From NCBI GenBank assembly GCA_947853245.1, contig CANTWP010000042.1, forward strand, positions 1 through 10,873: a stretch of 10,873 nucleotides of DNA, in the 5' to 3' direction. Below, piece by piece: positions 5,997 through 10,873 of the stretch (position 1 is the first letter of the stretch; each line of letters starts with the position of its first letter). Position numbers and translations under genes: made by a program. This DNA is from an uncultured Bacilli bacterium (lineage in GTDB: Bacteria > Bacillota_I > Bacilli_A > RF39 > UBA660). The notes beneath the pieces are model-generated. The model saw only the letters and a list, made by a program, of their open reading frames with translations. It was not told the DNA's origin and made no database searches.

Positions 5997-6018
5997 ATGT
6001 ATAAATTTGTGTTATAAT
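5990..6018 (+). promoter_or_regulatory. Extended -10 promoter of the two-gene cassette
   Basis: TGT-TATAAT at 6010-6018 is a full extended -10. At 17 bp upstream lies only the T-run of the spoVS terminator (5990-5995), a poor -35, so the promoter would rely on the extended -10. The predicted start is near 6025, about 18 nt before ATG 6043. Confidence 0.5.
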
Positions 6019-6042
6019 AACAATAGAAAGTAGGTCTTGTAT

Positions 6043-6234
6043 ATGTTGATAAAATATCATGATAAATTATGTGACGCAACTAATACTTTAGAAGAAGGCG
6101 AGAAAGAACTAGATATATTTAATAATAATGATTTAGAAGATACTATGGAATTTCCTAATAATTTTTTAGAAGATACAATAGAAATTGATCTAAAAGAAAT
6201 ATTAGAGGCTAGTAAGGAAGATAAAAATGAATGA
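6043..6234 (+). CDS. 63-aa acidic protein of unknown function
   Basis: I do not recognise this protein. It is 63 residues, strongly acidic, with no membrane segment or signal peptide. It carries a short internal repeat: LEDTMEF (31-37) and LEDTIEI (42-48). I chose ATG 6043, with TAGG (6031-6034) 8 nt upstream; an in-frame TTG at 6037 lies within 3 nt of that site and is less likely. Its last codons overlap the ATG of the 494-residue gene by 8 nt (6227-6234), so the two are surely co-translated. Size, charge and position fit an accessory, binding partner or acidic neutraliser of the larger protein, but this is inference only. Confidence 0.65.
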   Translation: MLIKYHDKLCDATNTLEEGEKELDIFNNNDLEDTMEFPNNFLEDTIEIDLKEILEASKEDKNE

Positions 6235-7711
6235 TAGATATAGACAAATTGATAAATTTCTAAAAATATGGCGAGATGTCGCTAAAGAAAATCCTAGTGT
6301 TACTTTTGATGATGTTAGTGGTAATAATATGATTTATCGCTATCTTATTAGATTAAATATTAGTAACGAAGAACAAGCCTTGGCTATTGATAATTCTCAT
6401 TTTCCAGCATGGATATCAAGATTTGAAGAGAATGAGAATATAGATTGTTTTGTCAGTGAAAATTGGAAATATTTTTGTCAATTTGTTAATGGAAAGATTA
6501 AACAAAATGAATATATCAAAGTTTATGTTCCTCTTGATTCTCAACATATTTGGGATGGTGTTAATATAATTTTTGACTTTTTATCACAAAATAATATTAT
6601 TCACCAATCTAAAGTTGGTAAACGTTTTCGTTTTGATAATGTTGTAATTAGGCTTACAAATAAAAAAGATGCAGAGAAATTAATTAAATTTATAAAAACT
6701 AATCAATATATTCAAGATGGTTTAGTTGAACCTAATCCATTTGCTTATAATAAAGATAATATCGCTTTAGCGTGTGATGGTAATATTTCTTATAATGAAA
6801 CAGTTTCTAGTTGTATTGGAATATATATAAGTGAGAAAAGAAAAAATAATCAATTAGATGAAGTAGGTGTAAAAGATTTTTATGTCTTCTTATCAAATTA
6901 TTATTATAATGTATTTATGAATAAAGATTATAATAAGTTTAAAGAAGATTTTAATTTAGAAGATTTTAATGGTTTAAATGATAATGTTTTTGCTAATTAT
7001 AAACAGGTTTTAGCACTTATAATCAAATCTGCTGATCCTAATTTTAATTTTGATAATTATATTGATCATTTTAAGATGTGTGCTAAAGGGAAAGTAGATG
7101 AAAATTATCTACAAAGTCTTGATTTTATTCCTCCTACAATTAAAGATAATGGAATCACTCCAATTGAAGAATTATTATTTGAAGTTTTAGATACTATGAC
7201 TAGAAAATATGGTCGAGATTATGCTATTAAAAATATAAGTTCTTATTTAAAAACAGGCATGTCTAATTATATTACTAGAGATAATAATTTAAGAGAACGT
7301 GTAATAACTTCTAATTTCTTTGAATATATTAATAATAATTTATCTAAAAATAATCTTTCTTTAGAACAATATATAAATTTATTAGAGAATAAAGGTAAAA
7401 GAACAAGTGATAAAGAACAAATATTAATATCTTCTTTGATGAGTACTTATAATAAATATGAAAAATTTATTCATGCTGGAAAGCAATATGTACTTAGTGC
7501 TTTGATATCTTTAACTACTAAGAATTCTTATTTAGGTTTTACTAGAGAAAATGGTGCTAGAGATTTAATGGTAAATAATGTAACACAAAATGATGTTATA
7601 AATATATTTAAACAGAAGTATGGCTATGCTGATTTAGATGCAACTATGTTAACTTATGTATGTAATATGTATACAGAAAATTTAATAAATATGCAAAAGA
7701 AGATGTCTTAA
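6227..7711 (+). CDS. 494-aa protein of unknown function, HopA1-like residue pattern in part
   Basis: Function not known. A soluble 494-residue protein with no signal peptide or membrane segment. Residues about 95-205 contain the most distinctive pattern: KVYVP (98-102), HIW (107-109), IIHQSKVGKRFRFDNVVIRL (124-143) and NPF (170-172). The K-x(5)-R-x-D-x-V-V-x-R arrangement after a VYVP strand and a helix recalls the HopA1-type effector family, but I saw this by eye and could be wrong. The second half (about 210-494) is Asn-, Tyr- and Lys-rich and helical, with LRERVITSNFFEYI (355-368) and an Arg/Asn-Gly segment GFTRENGARDLM (437-448). ATG 6227 follows AGGA (6215-6218) and overlaps the acidic gene by 8 nt. 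A terminator follows directly, so this is a self-contained two-gene unit. Base use matches its neighbours, giving no sign of recent import. Confidence 0.8.
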   Translation: MNDRYRQIDKFLKIWRDVAKENPSVTFDDVSGNNMIYRYLIRLNISNEEQALAIDNSHFPAWISRFEENENIDCFVSENWKYFCQFVNGKIKQNEYIKVYVPLDSQHIWDGVNIIFDFLSQNNIIHQSKVGKRFRFDNVVIRLTNKKDAEKLIKFIKTNQYIQDGLVEPNPFAYNKDNIALACDGNISYNETVSSCIGIYISEKRKNNQLDEVGVKDFYVFLSNYYYNVFMNKDYNKFKEDFNLEDFNGLNDNVFANYKQVLALIIKSADPNFNFDNYIDHFKMCAKGKVDENYLQSLDFIPPTIKDNGITPIEELLFEVLDTMTRKYGRDYAIKNISSYLKTGMSNYITRDNNLRERVITSNFFEYINNNLSKNNLSLEQYINLLENKGKRTSDKEQILISSLMSTYNKYEKFIHAGKQYVLSALISLTTKNSYLGFTRENGARDLMVNNVTQNDVINIFKQKYGYADLDATMLTYVCNMYTENLINMQKKMS

Positions 7712-7712
7712 G

Positions 7713-7752
7713 AAAAATGAAGTTTATAAAGTCTATAAAGCTTCATTTTTTT
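7713..7752 (+). terminator. Terminator of the two-gene cassette
   Basis: A 10-bp stem AAAAATGAAG / CTTCATTTTT (7713-7722 and 7741-7750) enclosing an 18-nt loop, with the T-run extending to 7752. It starts 2 nt after the stop codon of the 494-residue gene. The loop is longer than usual. Confidence 0.65.
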
Positions 7753-7820
7753 AATTGTTTATATATTTTTTAAAGGAAATATCAAATAAGTATTGTATAT
7801 TAAATGTAGAGGTGCATAAT

Positions 7821-7991
7821 ATGAACGAAATAGGAGAAAACATAAATATTAGATATTTGATATATGACCATAATTTAATTACAATTTTTTTACAATTTTA
7901 TTTGCATTTCCAAAAAATCTATGATAAAATGGAAAAGTCACTTTTTTTGAAAGAGGGGTTAAATTATGAAAAAAACAAAAATAATATGTAG
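7821..7991 (+). CDS. Possible 56-aa leader ORF overlapping the start of pyk
   Basis: An ATG at 7821 has a well-placed GAGGTG (7809-7814) and opens a 56-codon frame that ends at TAG 7989-7991, 26 nt inside pyk in another frame. The product has a hydrophobic centre (LITIFLQFYLHF) and a Lys/Asn-rich tail. No good promoter is seen upstream of it and the strong pyk promoter (7902-7930) lies within it, so most pyk transcripts would not carry its start. It may be a chance frame in A+T-rich spacer; the good ribosome site is the only positive evidence. Confidence 0.25.
   Translation: MNEIGENINIRYLIYDHNLITIFLQFYLHFQKIYDKMEKSLFLKEGLNYEKNKNNM
7902..7930 (+). promoter_or_regulatory. Sigma-A-like promoter of pyk
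   Basis: TTGCAT (7902-7907), a 17-bp spacer and TAAAAT (7925-7930), with TGA extending the -10. The predicted start is near 7937, leaving a leader of about 29 nt with the GAGGGG ribosome site (7953-7958). Confidence 0.6.
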
Positions 7992-9372
7992 CATTGGACC
8001 AGCTAGTTATGACGTTGATGTTATGGAAAAAATGGTTCAAAATGGTATGAATGTCGCACGTATTAACTTTTCACATGCTACTGATGAAGAGAAAGAATTA
8101 GTCGTTTCTACTGTAAAAGAAGTACGTAAAAGAACTGGTATTCAAGTAGGAATTCTTTATGATACAAAAGGACCAGAATTTAGAAACGGTATGTTAGAAG
8201 GTAATTCTATTTACTTAGAAGAAGGAAAGACTATTCGTGTTGTTAAAGAAGATGTTATAGGTAATACAGAAAGATTTTCTGTTAATCATGCTTCCGCTAT
8301 TGATTCTATATCAGTAGGAGATATAATACTTCTAGAAAATGGTCTTATGAAAATAGAAGTTGCATCTAAGGAAAAGGATGGAGTAACTTGTAATATAATT
8401 AATGGTGGTATTTTAGGTAATAAGAAAAGTCTTAGTGTACCAGGTGTTAAATTAGATATTCCATTTATTAGTGAATATGATTACAATGATATTGTATATG
8501 CTTGTACTCATGAAGGAGATTTTTTAGCACTTTCTTTTGTATCGACTAAAGAAGATGTTTTAGAAGCACGAAAGATCTTAAAAGAATATAATCGTGAAGA
8601 TATGAAAATTATATCTAAGATTGAAAGTACTACCGGTATTGATAATATTAAAGATATAGTTGAGGTTTCTGATGGCATCATGGTAGCACGTGGTGATCTA
8701 GGTGTTGAAGCTCCAATGGAAGAATTACCATTTTTACAAAGACTTATTATTAAAGAATGTCGTAAACAAGGTAAGTTTGTAATAGTCGCTACAGAAATGT
8801 TAGAGTCTATGAAGAACAATGCTCGTCCCACTAGAGCGGAAGTTAGTGATATAGCCAATGCCGTATTAAATGGTACTGATGCAGTAATGTTGTCAGGTGA
8901 AACTACAACTGGTAAATATCCAAGTGAAGCAGTAAAATATATGGCTGATATTTGTGAACATTCTGAAAAACACTTAAATTATAATGTTAATATAGATTTT
9001 GTTAATAAAACCATTGGTGGAGCCATTGCAACTAGTGTAGTTGAAACTGCAAATTTATTGGATGCTAAAGTAATAGTTGCGGCTACGATGAGTGGATCTT
9101 CGGCTAGAAGAGTAAGTAACTTAAGACCAAAAAGCTTAGTGCTTGCTACTTGCCCAAGTGAAACAGTAGCACGTTCTTTAATGCTTAATTGGGCAGTTTA
9201 TCCGATTGTTACTAGTGTTTATAATTCAACTGATGAAATAATTAAAGATGCTAAAGAAAAAGCTAATTCTTTTGTAAAATTAGAGTCAGAAGATATTATT
9301 TTAGTAACTGGAGGATTTCCAAATAATACAGAAGTCAAAACAACTAATTTTATGAAAATAGAAAAAATTTAA
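7966..9372 (+). CDS. pyk: Pyruvate kinase
   Basis: Converts phosphoenolpyruvate and ADP to pyruvate and ATP, the last step of glycolysis, in the cytosol. The 468 residues show the full family set: KIICSIGPAS (5-14), MNVARINFSHA (28-38) with Arg32, DTKGPEFR (66-73), KIES (218-221) with the catalytic Lys218, MVARGDLGVE (239-248) with the metal and phosphate site, ATEMLESM (275-282), and GTDAVMLSGETTTGKYP (303-319). Glu71 in the TKGPE segment is the residue linked to potassium-dependent enzymes (Glu117 of rabbit PK). The C-terminal effector domain (about 340-468) is complete but the extra PEP-utiliser-like domain found in Bacillus pyruvate kinases is absent. ATG 7966 follows GAGGGG. Monocistronic, upstream of pflB, which consumes its product. 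Confidence 0.97.
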   Translation: MKKTKIICSIGPASYDVDVMEKMVQNGMNVARINFSHATDEEKELVVSTVKEVRKRTGIQVGILYDTKGPEFRNGMLEGNSIYLEEGKTIRVVKEDVIGNTERFSVNHASAIDSISVGDIILLENGLMKIEVASKEKDGVTCNIINGGILGNKKSLSVPGVKLDIPFISEYDYNDIVYACTHEGDFLALSFVSTKEDVLEARKILKEYNREDMKIISKIESTTGIDNIKDIVEVSDGIMVARGDLGVEAPMEELPFLQRLIIKECRKQGKFVIVATEMLESMKNNARPTRAEVSDIANAVLNGTDAVMLSGETTTGKYPSEAVKYMADICEHSEKHLNYNVNIDFVNKTIGGAIATSVVETANLLDAKVIVAATMSGSSARRVSNLRPKSLVLATCPSETVARSLMLNWAVYPIVTSVYNSTDEIIKDAKEKANSFVKLESEDIILVTGGFPNNTEVKTTNFMKIEKI

Positions 9373-9396
9373 GAGTGATTAATTATCACTTTTTTT
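9371..9396 (+). terminator. Terminator after pyk
   Basis: AGTGAT / ATCACT stem (9374-9379 and 9385-9390), extendable by one G-U and two A-U pairs into the stop codon, 5-nt loop, then T-run to 9396. Confidence 0.75.
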
Positions 9397-9416
9397 GTAA
9401 AATCTGTAAAAAAAAG

Positions 9417-9445
9417 TAGAATGTAGTCGCTTTTTATGATATTAT
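9417..9445 (+). promoter_or_regulatory. Probable promoter of pflB
   Basis: TAGAAT (9417-9422), a 17-bp spacer and TATTAT (9440-9445), with TGA extending the -10. The -35 is weak. The ribosome site GAGGTG (9453-9458) and ATG 9466 lie only 8 and 21 nt downstream, so the leader is very short. No clear Fnr- or Rex-type dyad is seen. Confidence 0.4.
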
Positions 9446-9465
9446 GAATATCGAGGTGTTAAAAA

Positions 9466-10873
9466 ATGATAAAAGAGTGGAGTGGCTTTAAAAATGGTAG
9501 ATGGTGTGATGAAATAGATGTAAAAGGATTTATTAATCTGAATTATTTGCCTTATACAGGTAATGAATCTTTTTTAGCAGGTATCACAGACAAAACTGAT
9601 AAAGTTTGGAATAAATGTTTAGATTTATTAAAAGAAGAATTACAAAAGGGAGTATTAGATATAGATACTGTTCATATGTCTGGTATTAATGCTTTTGAAC
9701 CTGGATATATAGATAAAGATAATGAAACAATTGTTGGACTTCAAACTGATGCTCCTCTTAAGAGAATGGTAAATCCTTATGGTGGTATCAGAATGGTTTA
9801 TACAGAATTAGAAGCATATGGTAGAGAGTTAGATCCAACTGTTGATAAATATTTTAACGAGTTTAGAAAGACTCATAATCAAGGAGTATTTGATGCTTAT
9901 ACTGATGATATACGTGTGGCTCGTCATGTTGGTTTATTAACTGGTTTACCAGATGCTTATGGTAGAGGTCGTATTATCGGTGATTATCGTCGTGTTGCTT
10001 TATATGGCATCGACTTTTTAATGGAACAAAAAAAATACGAGTGGGATGTTTTAAGAAAAGGACGAATGACTGAAGATTTAATTCGTATTCGTGAAGAAAT
10101 ATCTATGCAATATCGTGCTTTAGATGCGATGAAAAAGATGGCTTTAAAATACGGCTTTGATATTTCTAAACCTGCTAGTAATGCTAAAGAAGCTATTCAA
10201 TGGACTTATTTTGCGTATTTAGCTGCTGTTAAAGAAAATAATGGCGCGGCTATGAGTCTAGGAAGAGTTGATGATTTCTTTGATATTTATATAAATAGAG
10301 ATATTAAAAATGGAGTATTATCAGAGGCAGAAGCTCAAGAATTGATTGATCAATTTGTAATTAAACTTCGTTTAGTAAGACATTTGAGAACTCCAGAATA
10401 TGATGAATTATTCTCAGGTGATCCAACTTGGGTAACTTGTTCTATTGGTGGAATGGGAGAAGATGGTCGTACTAAAGTTACTAAGACTTCTTACCGTATT
10501 TTACATACATTAGAAAATTTAGATACTGCTCCAGAGCCTAATATGACAGTTTTATGGAATAATGATTTACCTAAGAGTTTTAAAGAATATTGTTCAAAGC
10601 TTAGTATAAAAACTGATGCTATTCAATATGAAAGTGATAATTTAATGTTACCAATCTATGGCGATGATTACGCTATTGCATGTTGTGTATCAGCGATGCG
10701 TCTGGGTAAAGATATGCAATTTTTTGGAGCTCGTTGTAATTTAGCTAAGTCTTTGTTATATTCAATTAATGGTGGTATTGATGAAGTTAAAGGTGATTTG
10801 GTTGTTAAAGGCTTCGATAAAATGACTGATGAAGTACTTGATTATGATAAAGTAAAAGCTTCTTATTTTAAAA
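9466..10873 (+). CDS. pflB: Pyruvate formate-lyase (formate acetyltransferase), 3' end outside window
   Basis: A glycyl-radical enzyme that splits pyruvate with CoA into acetyl-CoA and formate under anaerobic conditions. The 469 codons present read without a stop from ATG 9466 (ribosome site GAGGTG 9453-9458). The start EWSGFKNGRW and IDVKGFINLNYLPY fits the PflB N-terminus. RHVGLLTGLPDAYGRGRIIGDYRRVALYG, about residues 147-175, is the pyruvate-pocket region. The catalytic pair Cys406-Cys407 in IACCVSAM matches Cys418-Cys419 of E. coli, and Arg423 in FFGARCN matches its Arg435. The usual length is about 745-760, so roughly the last 280-290 residues, including the RVSGY glycyl-radical loop, lie beyond the edge. 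The activase gene pflA would be expected just downstream. It is sited after pyk, which supplies pyruvate. Confidence 0.96.
   Translation, partial: MIKEWSGFKNGRWCDEIDVKGFINLNYLPYTGNESFLAGITDKTDKVWNKCLDLLKEELQKGVLDIDTVHMSGINAFEPGYIDKDNETIVGLQTDAPLKRMVNPYGGIRMVYTELEAYGRELDPTVDKYFNEFRKTHNQGVFDAYTDDIRVARHVGLLTGLPDAYGRGRIIGDYRRVALYGIDFLMEQKKYEWDVLRKGRMTEDLIRIREEISMQYRALDAMKKMALKYGFDISKPASNAKEAIQWTYFAYLAAVKENNGAAMSLGRVDDFFDIYINRDIKNGVLSEAEAQELIDQFVIKLRLVRHLRTPEYDELFSGDPTWVTCSIGGMGEDGRTKVTKTSYRILHTLENLDTAPEPNMTVLWNNDLPKSFKEYCSKLSIKTDAIQYESDNLMLPIYGDDYAIACCVSAMRLGKDMQFFGARCNLAKSLLYSINGGIDEVKGDLVVKGFDKMTDEVLDYDKVKASYFK

Noticed and set aside
8508..8858. Antisense frame of 116 codons within pyk
   Set aside because: It mirrors the conserved pyk frame; Ser/Ile-rich, no ribosome site, no family resemblance.
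1..10873. CRISPR array, tRNA or rRNA genes, insertion sequences or phage genes
   Set aside because: No regularly spaced repeats, cloverleaf genes, transposase or integrase frames, or flanking terminal repeats were seen on either strand.

Overview
The window is strongly A+T-rich, densely packed, and has every supported gene on the + strand. It uses purine-rich Shine-Dalgarno sites, sigma-A-like promoters with extended -10 (TGn) elements and short U-tailed terminators. Gene content (SpoVS, two spore-coat F-like proteins, pyruvate kinase, pyruvate formate-lyase) and base composition suggest an anaerobic, fermentative, low-GC Firmicute, probably an uncultured gut member of the Bacilli/Erysipelotrichia-like or clostridial lineages. 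TGG is the Trp codon and TAA, TAG and TGA all end genes, so this looks like the standard bacterial code and not the mycoplasma code. The lineage is inferred, not proven.

Region 1 (1-2450) is decaying. After a terminator that ends an upstream transcript come a promoter and an 18-bp dyad that could be a repressor operator. Then follows a broken operon: a small two-helix membrane protein with one in-frame stop, a TetR/AcrR-type regulator with three in-frame stops, and a GT4 glycosyltransferase whose N-terminal half-domain is missing or replaced. A terminator closes the unit.

Region 2 (2450-6000) is a run of ordinary small units. It holds a chloramphenicol-acetyltransferase/E2-fold protein with Glu in place of the catalytic His, an RsmB/NOP-type RNA m5C methyltransferase, an overlapping pair of small CotF-like genes, MTA/SAH nucleosidase (mtnN) carrying a one-base deletion, and spoVS.

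Region 3 (6000-7750) is a two-gene cassette with its own promoter and terminator: a 63-residue acidic protein overlapping by 8 nt a 494-residue protein I cannot name. Part of the latter resembles, in residue pattern only, the HopA1-type effector family. This is the best candidate here for undescribed biology.

Region 4 (7750-end) is central carbon metabolism: pyk and then pflB, cut by the window edge. Each has its own promoter. Together they take PEP to pyruvate and then to acetyl-CoA plus formate, as expected for mixed-acid fermentation.
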